From Ferrimicrobium acidiphilum DSM 19497 (lineage in GTDB: Bacteria; Actinomycetota; Acidimicrobiia; Acidimicrobiales; Acidimicrobiaceae): 49,695 nt of DNA. The position numbers and the translations under genes were made by a program. Shown piece by piece: positions 32,666 through 41,622 of this stretch. The notes beneath the pieces are model-generated. The model did no database searches and was not told where the DNA came from. It saw only the letters and a list, made by a program, of their open reading frames with translations. The DNA lies in assembly GCF_000949255.1 (NCBI RefSeq), contig NZ_JXUW01000022.1, forward strand, positions 1-49,695. Direction: 5' to 3'. Positions within the stretch are counted from its first letter, which is position 1. Each line of letters begins with the position of its first letter.

Positions 32666-33595
32666 ATGACCGCGTTTCGCTTTGGCTATCAGACGAGAAC
32701 CGATGCCCCCGTTATACTTCGCCAACAGGTACAGGCGGCAGAGGCGGCCGGCTTCGATGTGTTCTGCACCTTCGACCACCTTGGACGACACCTATCAGTC
32801 CTCGAAGCGCTCGCGTTCGCTGCGGCTTGGAGCGAACGAATCCGACTCTGCCCACTGGTGCTGAATAACGACCTCCATCACCCAGGGATCTTGGCCCAAC
32901 GTCTCGCGACCTTGGATCGGCTCTCAGCCGGACGTCTTGAGGTCGGGATAGGTGCTGGGCACGCCTTTCCCGAGTACCACGCGACGTCTATCAGCTTCGA
33001 TCCACCCCAACAACGCAAGCGTCGCCTCGCCGAGTCTGTCGACATCCTTCGTCGCCTCCTCGACGGTGAGCAGGTGGACCATCATGGCGAATACTACGAC
33101 TTGAGTGGTTTTACCTCTATCGAGCCGCTTCAAAATCACGTCCCGATTCTTGTTGGAGTAAACGGACGAGCCGGTCTCGCTCATGCCGCACGCACGGCCG
33201 ACATCATTGGGCTCACCATGCTCGGGGTTACCCTCCCCGACGGCAACGCCCACGCCGTACGTTGGGATCCGGAGCGTCTCGATGCCACCGTCACCTGGAT
33301 CGCCGAGCAGGCCGGTGAGCGAGCCGGGCACCTCGAATTGAATGCGCTAGTCCAGGCTGTGGTCGTTACCGACGATCGCCGCAAGGCAGCCGAAGAGTTG
33401 GCCGCCGAGGTTCCCGGTCTCGAGGTCGATCACGCACTCTCGACTCCATTCCTAGCACTCGGCACTCACGACGAGATCGCAGCGCACCTCTTCGCCTGTA
33501 GAGAACGCTGGGGGATCTCTTACTATGTGGTGCGCGACATCGAGGGCTTCGCTCCGGTGATCGAGTTGCTCCACGCTGAGGACCAATCGTCATGA
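32666..33595 (+). CDS. Luciferase-like (probable F420-dependent) oxidoreductase
   Basis: A 309-residue protein of the bacterial-luciferase-like family. The start is the ATG at 32666 (MTAFRFGYQTRTDAPVILRQ), the conserved N-terminal strand; CTAGG precedes it. The body contains AEAAGFDVFCTFDHLG, RLATLDRLSAGRLEVGIGAG, HGEYYDL and PILVGVNGRAGLAHAAR, matching the flavin/F420-binding TIM barrel. F420 is the usual cofactor in actinobacteria but FMN cannot be excluded. Its stop overlaps the next gene (ATGA), so they act in one pathway. Confidence 0.9.
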   Translation: MTAFRFGYQTRTDAPVILRQQVQAAEAAGFDVFCTFDHLGRHLSVLEALAFAAAWSERIRLCPLVLNNDLHHPGILAQRLATLDRLSAGRLEVGIGAGHAFPEYHATSISFDPPQQRKRRLAESVDILRRLLDGEQVDHHGEYYDLSGFTSIEPLQNHVPILVGVNGRAGLAHAARTADIIGLTMLGVTLPDGNAHAVRWDPERLDATVTWIAEQAGERAGHLELNALVQAVVVTDDRRKAAEELAAEVPGLEVDHALSTPFLALGTHDEIAAHLFACRERWGISYYVVRDIEGFAPVIELLHAEDQSS

Positions 33596-34344
33596 CCAAA
33601 CTCGCTCGTATCGACGACGTCCGCCGCCTCGACTTTGGCTTCTTTGTACGTCCGGCTACCGAGACCGGCAGCGGTCAGCCCCGGGTGGAACCGGTATATG
33701 GCTACCTTATCAAGCACCCCGAGATGACTGTGGTGTTCGACACCGGCATCGGTGCGGCGGACCCCGAGACCGAGGCGTATTACCAACCACAGCGCAGGTC
33801 CCTCGATCTCGCCTGTCGAGAGGCAGAATGCAGCATCGATGATATCGATGTCATCGTGAATAGCCACTTGCACTTCGACCATTGCGGTGCAAACCCTCGC
33901 ATGGCTGGCCGGCGAATCATCGTCCAGTCGGCGGAGCTTGAAGACGCAAGGGGAGTTAACTACACCTTTCCAGAGCTCATTGACTTCGACCGCGCACACT
34001 ATGACCCCATCACTGGGGAGGCTGAGATCGCAGATGGTATCGTCGTGCTCCCCACCCCCGGTCACAGTCGAGGCCATCAGTCTGTTGCCGTGTGCGCCGA
34101 TGACGGCGCTCTTCTCGTGGCGGGGCAGGCGATGGACTTCTCAATGACGACCTCTGTACCGCTGGCCGGAGACGCATCTGCATATGCGAGCGCGCACCTA
34201 GCCCACCAGGTGTATCCTGAGCTCGACCGGCGTTTAGCACCCTGGCCCGAGTGGCTCGAACGTATCGAGCAGTTCGATCCCGTGCGGGTGGTCTTTGCCC
34301 ACGACGGTGCAACCTTTGGGCCCAAAATTGCAGCTGAGCGCTGA
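33592..34344 (+). CDS. Metallo-beta-lactamase-fold lactonase (AttM/AiiA-like)
   Basis: A 250-residue hydrolase. The dinuclear zinc site is given by SHLHFDHCG (H-x-H-x-D-H), the later His in TPGHSRGHQS, and the Asp/His in DFSMTT and VFAHDG. Also VVFDTGIGAADPE is typical of N-acyl-homoserine-lactone lactonases, which are the closest match by pattern. It could also hydrolyse other lactones. Co-transcribed with the luciferase-like gene; a ring-opening role after an oxidation step is inferred. Confidence 0.88.
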   Translation: MTKLARIDDVRRLDFGFFVRPATETGSGQPRVEPVYGYLIKHPEMTVVFDTGIGAADPETEAYYQPQRRSLDLACREAECSIDDIDVIVNSHLHFDHCGANPRMAGRRIIVQSAELEDARGVNYTFPELIDFDRAHYDPITGEAEIADGIVVLPTPGHSRGHQSVAVCADDGALLVAGQAMDFSMTTSVPLAGDASAYASAHLAHQVYPELDRRLAPWPEWLERIEQFDPVRVVFAHDGATFGPKIAAER

Positions 34345-34540
34345 CGAGACTTGACAAAGTACGGTAACTGTTCTCTTGCATGGGTGTTTTGTCCGTTGGT
34401 TGCTATGCAGTCCCACTATCCCACCAGAGTCCCGATCAACCGATCCGACCAGGGCGTACGCTCTTAATGATGAAGCACTTCACCTCACCCCGCAACCCCC
34501 ATCGGCAATCGGATACAATGATCGAATCCTATGTCGTAGG

Positions 34541-35240
34541 ACACTCGGCGAGGGGAGTATCTACCGCTACGGTGACCAATGGCGTGCCCTCCTGAAGTGG
34601 ACTGGACCAGATGGTCGAGCGGTTACTCGATCCAAGAGGTGTAGCACCAAGCCACAGGCCGAAGTAGCACCCGCTAAGTTTCGCTGCCACCCGTAACGCA
34701 GGTGTCATCGGGAATTCAGCAACGACCATAGACACGGTGCTCACCCGATGGCTCAAAACTCGCAAGCCGACATTGCGGATTTACATTGGCAGGGTATGAA
34801 CGGGCTACGAGGGACATCAGGGAAGGGTTGGGTTCTCTTCGGTTAGAACGACTCACGCCTGCCATAGTTGGTTCCTTTGTAGGTCAACTCGCAGAGTCCG
34901 GTCTGTCAACTCGTTCACGTCGTCTCATTCGAGTCGTACTCTCCCAGGCGTGCAAAGCAGCAGTGGGATGGCGCTTGATCCCGGCGAGCCCTTGTGACTA
35001 TGCCAGGCCGATCAGGCTCGAACGGGCAGAACCCCAAGCTCTCAGTGTTGAGAAGCCAGACAACCCCGCCATGCCGCCAAGGAAGACTGGCTCGGCGTCC
35101 TTTGCCTCCTCTCCCTGGCTCTTGGACGTGGTGAAGCACCGATACAGCCAGCGATTTCGACGCACGAAGATCCGGCCACACGTTACCCAGTCCAGTGTCT
35201 CCACAGTGCGAACAAGCCGTTCAGTTGCGGGATCATAGCC
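34541..35240 (+). pseudogene. Tyrosine-recombinase integrase, broken
   Basis: Parts of a phage-type integrase in shifting frames. GEGSIYRYGDQWRALLKW (from ~34547) is the N-terminal arm-binding domain; IREGLGSLRLERLTPAIVGS and VGQLAESGLSTRSRRLIRVV (about 34810-34930) are the core-binding domain; LGVLCLLSLALGRGEAPIQP and ISTHEDPATRYP (after a frameshift) echo the start of the catalytic domain, including the RGEA segment with the first catalytic Arg. The later catalytic residues are absent. The remnant ends near the IS4 element. It records a lost mobile island. Confidence 0.82.
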
Positions 35241-35305
35241 CCTTGGAGTTCCACGACCTATTTGAAGTGCCAAGCTTGGCCCTTTGTTATCTTGGGAAGG
35301 TGCCT

Positions 35306-35310
35306 CTAAG
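35306..35310. repeat. Target-site repeat CTAAG, left
   Basis: CTAAG directly precedes the IS terminal repeat and is repeated directly after the right end (36817-36821), as expected for a 5-bp target duplication. Confidence 0.6.
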
Positions 35311-36771
35311 CCCAATACCACTTAATTGAGGTCCAAGCCCACCAACGTCGGTAGATTGACGTTTCTGTGGTGAGGTACAGAGAGGGACCGGCGATGACGA
35401 TGGTGTCGCGTGGATGAGCTTGTGGGTGAGCCGGACTGCGCTGATGGGCACGTTTCGGTGGCCACTTCGACATCTTCCGCTTTATCACCCTTGGATTTGC
35501 CCGCAGTCTGCGCTTGTTTAACCACCTAAGCATCTCAGTGATCGTCTCCGAGATGGCCCTCGTCAAACGGTCAGGGGGGAAAGGCCGCCTGGTCAGTGAC
35601 CTGGCGGCGAATGACCCGCAGAGAGGCCAGAAACGAGACCCGGTCCGGGTCGAGTTCTTGAGGTTCAACAGCAGCATTGATCAGGGCTCGGATAGCGTAG
35701 TACACAAGCAGGTGGGCGTAGATCTCTTGGGTGACCATGTCCGGTGATTTGGACCGTAGCACCCGGCCAGCACCTCGCTGGTGGGTCTTTAGTTCGTCGA
35801 ACGCACTCTCCTCTTCCCATCGCTCACCGTAGAGTGCGGCTAGCTCGAGTGCGGGTGCCTGGGCCGGGTCAAGCAGGGTGGTGATGAGACGGATCGGAGC
35901 CTCGCCTTTGGTGCGAGAAGGGTGCGCCAGGGTGTACTCGATGACCCGGACGGTGATTAGTTTGCCGGGATTGCCCTTCGGCGGGCGAAGTGCCGACAGG
36001 TAGGATCCATCTTCTAGGAATGTCGTCACCGGAAGGACCATGTTGGACTTAGTTCGCCAGCACAGCACCAGTAGCTGCCGCTCCTTGCCACAGGTCATAA
36101 CCGCTAAAACCCCGATCGACGAGGAGGAGCATCTCATTGTTGAGCTTCTTGAACAGCGAACGAGCCAAGGTGGTCTCTCCCGTAGAGCATGCGCCGATCT
36201 TGGCACCGATAATCGCGTGCGTTCCACATTCGACGAGTGCTACCACCCGAGCCTGTGGGAAGGCCCCTTGCATCTCACCCCGACTACTCCCCGGTCGACC
36301 AAAGTGAGCCGAGTTCGCCTCGGTGTCTGGTAGGTCAAACACGGTCCCATCGATCGCTACGAGCCGTAAGCCCCGCCACCACGAGCCGGGCGAGGACTCG
36401 GTACCCGTTGGTGAGGCAATCCGCTCAAACAACATCTTCATCACCCCACCACCGAGCCGGGCACGCGCCTGTGTCAGTGCCCCAGAGCTCGGCACTTGCC
36501 AGTCTCCTCGCCAGCGAGCCATATGCTGTAGGCCACCGACGAGTAGCCGGGCAACCTCCTCATAACCCTCATCGGCCCATAGGCACATCGCAAGGGTGAA
36601 ATACACCACCACCCGCGCTGGGAGCAACCGGTGACGTTGCTCTACCCTCCCAGCCCCCTGGATTACCTCGTCGATGAGCGCTGGTGGAAACATCGAGGTC
36701 AATACCCCGATGGCTATCCGATCCGTGAGACGCTCGCCATCGGAAACCTTGACCTGACCGACTCTTGGCAT
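35306..36771 (-). pseudogene. IS4-family transposase with two frameshifts
   Basis: From an ATG at 36769-36771 the frame gives a DDE transposase: VAIDGTVFDLPDT (first Asp), LLVDRGFSGYDLW (second Asp) and, in the next frame, YGERWEEESAFDELK, which fits the Y-x2-R-x3-E-x6-K signature of the IS4 family. The frame breaks near 36050-36070 (VLAN stop versus WRTKSNMVLPV) and again in a run of Gs at ~35572-35577, after AAFPP. Between and after the breaks the family's sequence continues (DRLTRAISETITEMLRWL). The element is inactive unless frameshifting rescues it. Confidence 0.85.
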
Positions 36772-36816
36772 GAACCGAGTTCATGCACAAGATGACCTTA
36801 ACTAAGTGGTATTGGG
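35311..36816 (-). mobile_element. IS4-family insertion sequence
   Basis: A ~1.5-kb element bounded by inverted repeats CCCAATACCACTTA (35311-35324 and, inverted, 36803-36816), with further matching bases inward, and flanked by CTAAG duplications. The neighbouring symmetric bases GCCTCT/AGAGGC might also be read as part of the ends. It carries one DDE transposase on the minus strand, now frameshifted. It sits between the integrase remnant and an IS3-end remnant, so it inserted into older mobile DNA. Confidence 0.82.
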
Positions 36817-36910
36817 CTAAGAGGCGTGTTTCTTGCCCTTCATGTGATTTCCTTCCATATCTATTTTGGTCGGTCTTCTCGGTTTCTGGGTGGATCAGAT
36901 AGGGTTCACA
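36817..36910 (-). mobile_element. IS3-family end remnant, copy 1
   Basis: Read on the minus strand this holds an IS3-type terminal end (TGTGAACCCTATCTGATCCA) and, after AGGAAATCAC, ATGAAGGGCAAGAAACACGC, the start of orfA (MKGKKHAS). The IS4 element has inserted six to eight codons into it. The same 96 bases recur at 38431-38526 at roughly 87% identity. Confidence 0.65.
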
Positions 36911-37180
36911 ACTCCAGGAACACCGGTGCAATTTCCATGGTGATAGGTGGTAGTGAGATTCCGGACATCAAGACGATTGCGGCACATATGTAGCGACCTA
37001 CACGTTGAGCCACAATCTATCGACCTTGGAGCAATTCGGAGAGATCCCAGAAGTTGGGCTAGTCCATGAGGACATGGTCTCGAACATTCCGCGCTCAAAG
37101 TCAGCGCGACGCTCGGTTTTGGCCTCGACAGGCCTGAGACACGCTGGTGAAGCCGTACTGTGCCATTAGGGTTAGCGGTG

Positions 37181-37354
37181 ATGAAGCATGAGACTGACCG
37201 CGCTGAAGTCGTGAGTGCCAATGAGGGTGACCCCGCCTGCTGGGCTCACCTCATCTGTTCGGAGTGTGGGGCTATCGAAATCGAGGGACATCGTCCGGCT
37301 TGCCGCTACGAGCAAGCTGAAGCCTCGGGCACCGACCGAGCCAGCGAGAGTTGA
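37181..37354 (+). CDS. Small zinc-ribbon-like protein
   Basis: A 57-residue protein (MKHETDRAEVVSANEGDPAC). Residues 20-45 read CWAHLICSECG, then RPACRYE, giving four cysteines, with His residues close by; this looks like a small zinc ribbon, with the first pair spaced as C-x-x-C. No membrane segment. AGCGGTG before the ATG is a weak ribosome-binding site. It is isolated between mobile remnants and the VOC gene. I do not recognise a named family. Confidence 0.5.
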   Translation: MKHETDRAEVVSANEGDPACWAHLICSECGAIEIEGHRPACRYEQAEASGTDRASES

Positions 37355-37489
37355 CCTTGAGGACGCCAGGCCCGAGCGTCTAGGCCTGAGTGGAGATGAC
37401 CTCGACTAGCTCGGTAGTGAGCCGTGTTGTCATCGTGCCACCCGTGGTAGTATGAGCGCTCGCAGTCGAGAGGAGATGCCATCGGCTGT

Positions 37490-37897
37490 TTACTGGCGCG
37501 GCTTGGACCACCACAGCTCGAGCTGGATGTGGTCGGGGTCACGAAAGACGAGCGCCGAGCCGGTGTCGGTGTCGGCCACCGGCGAATGCTCGACGCTGAG
37601 CGCTTCCAGTCGCTCCTGCCACTTGTCGAGGTCCTCGCGCTTTTCAACGGCGAAGCCGACGTGATCGAGCCCGGCACGGCGCTCATCGAAGCGCTCGCCT
37701 CCGAAGTCCTGGTGCTGGTTGAGACCGATCACCAGACCGGAGAGCTCGTGGACCAGCACGATCATCGTGCGCTTCGGGAAGTCGACCCGTCGCAGGCGAC
37801 GTAGTCCGAGAACCTGCATGTACCAGGCCGCGCTCGCTTCGGCGTCGGATACCGACAGGTCGAGGTGGCTGATCCCAGAGAACTCACTCGTCCCCAT
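37490..37897 (-). CDS. VOC-family protein (glyoxalase/dioxygenase fold)
   Basis: A 135-residue protein with two beta-alpha-beta-beta-beta modules. FSGISHLDLSVSDAEASAAW begins the first module (His as metal ligand), ERRAGLDHVGFAVEKREDLD opens the second (His), and FRDPDHIQLELWW (Glu near the end) closes it, the pattern of a metal-binding VOC enzyme. Known members include glyoxalases, thiol-transferring resistance proteins and ring-cleaving dioxygenases; the substrate is unknown. It stands alone on the minus strand. Confidence 0.88.
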   Translation of the reverse strand: MGTSEFSGISHLDLSVSDAEASAAWYMQVLGLRRLRRVDFPKRTMIVLVHELSGLVIGLNQHQDFGGERFDERRAGLDHVGFAVEKREDLDKWQERLEALSVEHSPVADTDTGSALVFRDPDHIQLELWWSKPRQ

Positions 37898-38012
37898 GTC
37901 ACTCCTCTCAGGTTAATCCGTCGCGCTCAGCCTACTCTGCGTCATAGTGATCCAGGTGGTCTCGGATTTCCGTCCCGTTCAGAATGTCCCGATTGAACTG
38001 CCTTTCTGGCTC

Positions 38013-38039
38013 GGAAAACCATCGTTGCGATGGTTTTCC
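38013..38039. repeat. Perfect 12-bp hairpin
   Basis: GGAAAACCATCG (38013-38024), TTG, CGATGGTTTTCC (38028-38039). It lies about 120 bases past the VOC gene's start codon on its upstream side. The right arm is T-rich, but no T run follows. It might be a terminator for a lost gene or a recombination site. Confidence 0.55.
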
Positions 38040-38430
38040 AAATTCGACGGCCGCTTCAAGCTGTCTCATAAGTGTCGTCAGTGGCCCTCGTCAGAGACAT
38101 GTGTATGACAACCGCGACGCAAAGACTACGATCGCGCCAGGATCCCAGCTTTACTGGGGCCGTCCAGCAGGCGGCTTGATCCACTCGGACCGTTGTGGTT
38201 ATTAGCCTACCGGATGATATATCTTTCATATCAGGCTGCCTGGTTAGCGCTGCGCCAACGATTTGCCTTGAACGTAAGCATGCATTCTGGCCGAGGCTTC
38301 CTCTTTTCGATCGGCAACCGCCGTATTGCAACGTCAATGGTTTGTAGTCTCAGTGATGTCAAGGTCCCAAGCCGCCGGCTCCTCCTCGGCTAAGCATTTG
38401 GTGATCAGCGACCAAGCCTTCCGCTAACTT

Positions 38431-38526
38431 GGCTAAGAGGCGTGCTTCTTGCCCTTCATGTGATTTCCTCCCAGATCTAGTTTGGTCAGTCATCTCGGTT
38501 TTCGGGGGATCAGATAGGGTTCACAC
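38431..38526 (-). mobile_element. IS3-family end remnant, copy 2
   Basis: This is the second 96-base copy of the IS3 end plus the first eight codons of orfA (MKGKKHAS on the minus strand) seen at 36815-36910. Beyond the shared part the two copies diverge at once. It shows that the same truncated end was duplicated, or that two copies broke at the same point. Confidence 0.6.
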
Positions 38527-38717
38527 CGTACACCCAAAGCCGCCTAAGTGACTAGTGGAGTCTCGTCTGCGGAGGAACGGATCTCAGTTGAGCTCTGGGT
38601 CCCACCCGGAAGCTCTGGGCATTGTCTGTTTCGGTGTCACGACGATAGTCCTGAGTAGTGGGCAATTCTGAGCTCAGCTTGGCTGTGGACAGGTGCTGGC
38701 CAGTTGAGTGTAGTCAT

Positions 38718-38733
38718 TTGCATGTTTTTGCAA
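38718..38733. promoter_or_regulatory. Candidate ArsR operator
   Basis: TTGCA (38718-38722) and TGCAA (38729-38733) are inverted arms six bases apart, with further GCAATTTCGC-like symmetry beyond. It lies ~65 bases before the ArsR start, near a possible -10 TAGAAT (38771-38776). Autoregulation of the operon is inferred. Confidence 0.5.
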
Positions 38734-38797
38734 TTTCGCATTTAATGATTCAGTGCACAGAGAGTCGTGTTAGAATTTCCCCGTCAGGAAGGGATCT

Positions 38798-39193
38798 ATG
38801 TCGACTTCAGCCACGAGCCACGCGACGCCGCTCTATGAGCTCAAGGCAGATTTCTTTAAATCGATGGGGCACCCCATCCGCATCCGCATTCTTGAGTTGC
38901 TATCCAACGGTCCGCTAAACGTGGGCGAACTGAAGGCTCAAATCGAGGTCAACGCCCCCCACCTTTCTCAACAGTTGAATGTTCTGAAGCGAGAGGGGCT
39001 CGTCACCTCAGCGCGCAGTGAAAAGAATGTGGTATATGCGCTTGCGTTCGAAGAACTCATCGAACTCCTTGCCGTCGCCCGGCGTATCTTGATCGATGTG
39101 CTCGCCAAGCAGAGCGATCTCCTCGTCGATCTCCAAACGTCCTTGCCGTCACCCGACAGCATGCCTGGTCCTGTCAGAGAGACTCTTGACTGA
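38798..39193 (+). CDS. ArsR-family regulator (Rv0081-like position)
   Basis: A 131-residue ArsR-type winged-helix protein: MGHPIRIRILELLSNGPLNV then NAPHLSQQLNVLKREGLVTS and NVVYALAF. It has no cysteine, so the usual metal or thiol sites cannot form; sensing must work differently. AGGAAGGG precedes the ATG by five bases. It begins a seven-gene run with the gene order of Rv0081-Rv0087 in M. tuberculosis, where Rv0081 is the ArsR-type regulator. The next gene starts 3 bases after its stop. Confidence 0.92.
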   Translation: MSTSATSHATPLYELKADFFKSMGHPIRIRILELLSNGPLNVGELKAQIEVNAPHLSQQLNVLKREGLVTSARSEKNVVYALAFEELIELLAVARRILIDVLAKQSDLLVDLQTSLPSPDSMPGPVRETLD

Positions 39194-39196
39194 CCA

Positions 39197-39679
39197 ATGC
39201 TCAAAGAACTCATTCGGCGTATCATTCATACTGGCAGAGTCAGCGAGGCGGTGACTCCTCAAGTCAAAGTCCAAACGTCTCCGGCCTTTAGCTCCGGTTC
39301 CGTTCACCTCCGACATCTAGATGTTGGCTCTTGCAATGGTTGTGAGATCGAAGTCGGGGCCTGCTTCTCGCCGGTTTACGATCTCGAGCGATTCGGCATT
39401 GCTATGACTGCCTCGCCTCGCCATGCCGATGGTGTCCTTATTACTGGGGTGGTAACCAAGAACATGTTGCGCCCGTTCCACCAGACCATAGCGGCCACCC
39501 CAGCGCCCAAACAGCTAATCGCCATCGGCGACTGCGCCATCAACGGGGGTCCATTCCTTCCAAGCTATGCCATAGAAGGAGCACCTAGCGAACTCCTCCC
39601 AATCGACCTCATGGTTCCGGGTTGTCCGCCAGATCCTACAGCCATCATTGAGGCTCTGCGGCGGCTCAGCGGCAAATGA
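39197..39679 (+). CDS. Small Fe-S subunit of the hydrogenase-related complex (NuoB/HyfI family)
   Basis: A 160-residue protein of the 20-kDa NADH:quinone oxidoreductase family. The cysteines that hold the [4Fe-4S] cluster are kept: VGSCNGCEIEVGACF (C-x-x-C), IAIGDCAINGGPF and MVPGCPPDP. So the complex can still carry electrons to its large subunit. It corresponds to Rv0082 in order. The stop overlaps the HyfB-like start (ATGA). It would sit on the cytoplasmic face of the membrane module. Confidence 0.93.
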   Translation: MLKELIRRIIHTGRVSEAVTPQVKVQTSPAFSSGSVHLRHLDVGSCNGCEIEVGACFSPVYDLERFGIAMTASPRHADGVLITGVVTKNMLRPFHQTIAATPAPKQLIAIGDCAINGGPFLPSYAIEGAPSELLPIDLMVPGCPPDPTAIIEALRRLSGK

Positions 39680-41622
39680 CAAATGATACTGAGACGTCAC
39701 TATATCGCACATGGCTGGTGAGCTGTTCAATACTCACAATGATGATTGCGCTCGCCGGAGGAGCGCTCGCGGTGCTTGCCCTCATGGGACACGTTCCATC
39801 GATTAACTCCGCATGGTTGCTACCCATTGCGGGTCTTCATCTCAAGATCGACAGCATCTCAGCTCTGTTCGATCTGTTGACTGCCGCTATCGGGCTCCCT
39901 GTCGCTGCCTATATGGGTACCTATTTCTCGCACCACCAAGTCCCAAAGCTCACCCTTGGCCTTATGCCAACCTTCCTGACCGCCATGCTCCTCGTTCCGA
40001 TGGCGGCGACGTACTTTAACCTCTGGTTTTTCTGGGAGATTATGGCGCTTGCTTCAGCTGCCCTTGTCCTTACCAACTATCGCAGCCCTCAAGTTCGCAA
40101 AGCAGGTCTGCACTATATTGTCTACACGCAAGTTGGTTTCGCACTCATTCTGGCGTCGACCGCTGTTCTAAATGCAAAATCCTCGGTCGGTTTCCTGAAT
40201 GAGCCGAGCTCACATGTCGCACCGCTCTCGAGTCTGGTTTTCGTACTCAGCCTCTTGGGTTTCACATCCAAAGCTGGCCTTCTACCACTAAACTCGTGGC
40301 TTCCACTTGCGCACCCGGAGGCGCCAACGCCAGTTTCAGCCTTGATGAGTGCCAGCATGGTCAACCTTGGCATCTATGGGATTGTCAGGATTGACCTCGT
40401 TAATCCTGGTCACACCTGGTGGGGTATTCTCATGATCATCATTGGGCTGTCAACCGCGACCTACGGTGCGCTACACGCCTTGATCTCTGCAGACATCAAG
40501 CGACTCCTTGCCTATTCAACCAGCGAGAATCTCGGTATCGTTATCACCGCACTGGGAACTTACGAGCTATTTCGTAGCACACACTTTGTGATCCTCGCAG
40601 AGCTCGCTTTGGCTGCGGCGATTCTCCATCTGATTGGACACGTGCTCTTCAAATCACTCGCTTTCATCACCTCCGGTCGCCTCATCGATGAGGCTGGGAC
40701 GCGCGATATCGACCATATGGGCGACATGATCCACCGAACACCGCTCGCCAGCGCAGGATATGGCATAGCTAGCCTTGGCGCAACCGGACTCCCCCTCGGT
40801 GCTGGCTTCATAGGAGAATGGCTGCTTTTGCAGGCCCTCATCCACACGCCACCAAGTGCGCCAACCCTCCTTCGGGTGATCATGCCTATCGCAGTGGCGA
40901 TTCTTGCGCTCACGGTGGGCCTAAAGGTAGCGGCGATGACCAAGTCGTTTGGCATCGGAGTTCTATCCCGGCCGAGGGATCCCTGCACGACCGCAATCAA
41001 TAGTGGGAGGCTTGTAATTTGGATAGACACTGTCATCATCTCAGTCCTCGCACTAGCTAATCTCGCCTTTAGTGCTCTTCCAAGCCTTGCCAGTCCGCTC
41101 GTTCGACTCTTCGCCGAAGCCCTATTGCCTCAAGGAGTGCCGACTCACATCGGCCTCTATATCACGCTATCACCGTTGAGAGGTGGCATCTCGCCTCTTG
41201 TGATCGTCATCGTGGTTGCTTGCGCCACTATTGCGGTCGGCATTCTGGTGGAGCTGCGTATACGATCCAATGGCCGAGTTAAGAGCGGCGATCTGTGGAA
41301 CTGTGGAGGCGGTGAGCCACGCATCCGCATGCAATACAACAGCACGTCCTTTGCGCAACCTCTAGAGACGATCTTTGCCAACGCACTGCGTCTTGACGAA
41401 CAAACCGCAGCTTCACACGCAGATGAAGACCGTCTGATCGTCGCCGCGATCGTCTATGAACGTTCCAGAACTGACATCGTTGCCACCATGCTTCATCGAT
41501 TCGTCGGCGACTCCCTGGACCAATGCTCACGATTGGTTCGGCGCGCCCACGCAGGCAATGTGCGACTGTACACGCTCTACGGTGCGATCGGACTCCTCAT
41601 CATTTTGCTGGTTGCCAGATGA
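39676..41622 (+). CDS. Antiporter-like membrane subunit, HyfB family
   Basis: A 648-residue membrane protein of the NuoL/MrpD/HyfB family with about 16 helices. Conserved features: LLTAAIGLPVAAYMGTYFS in the N-terminal part; YTQVGFALILASTAVL; LGFTSKAGLLPLNSWLPLAH, the proton-channel stretch with conserved Lys; HALISADIKRLLAYSTSENL and AILHLIGHVLFKSLAFITSG. The C-terminal NCGGGEPRIRMQYNSTSFAQ tail is typical of HyfB. It is the likely ion-pumping subunit. It corresponds to Rv0083. Confidence 0.94.
   Translation: MTNDTETSLYRTWLVSCSILTMMIALAGGALAVLALMGHVPSINSAWLLPIAGLHLKIDSISALFDLLTAAIGLPVAAYMGTYFSHHQVPKLTLGLMPTFLTAMLLVPMAATYFNLWFFWEIMALASAALVLTNYRSPQVRKAGLHYIVYTQVGFALILASTAVLNAKSSVGFLNEPSSHVAPLSSLVFVLSLLGFTSKAGLLPLNSWLPLAHPEAPTPVSALMSASMVNLGIYGIVRIDLVNPGHTWWGILMIIIGLSTATYGALHALISADIKRLLAYSTSENLGIVITALGTYELFRSTHFVILAELALAAAILHLIGHVLFKSLAFITSGRLIDEAGTRDIDHMGDMIHRTPLASAGYGIASLGATGLPLGAGFIGEWLLLQALIHTPPSAPTLLRVIMPIAVAILALTVGLKVAAMTKSFGIGVLSRPRDPCTTAINSGRLVIWIDTVIISVLALANLAFSALPSLASPLVRLFAEALLPQGVPTHIGLYITLSPLRGGISPLVIVIVVACATIAVGILVELRIRSNGRVKSGDLWNCGGGEPRIRMQYNSTSFAQPLETIFANALRLDEQTAASHADEDRLIVAAIVYERSRTDIVATMLHRFVGDSLDQCSRLVRRAHAGNVRLYTLYGAIGLLIILLVAR

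Larger units (their letters stand above)
37898..38797. other. Non-coding stretch with IS remnant, hairpin and ArsR promoter
   Basis: About 900 bases without a supported gene. It contains a perfect 12-pair hairpin (38013-38039), the second IS3-end copy (38431-38526) and, near its right end, the control region of the ArsR gene. Short frames in between (for example 38056-38337 minus) show no motif. Confidence 0.5.
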
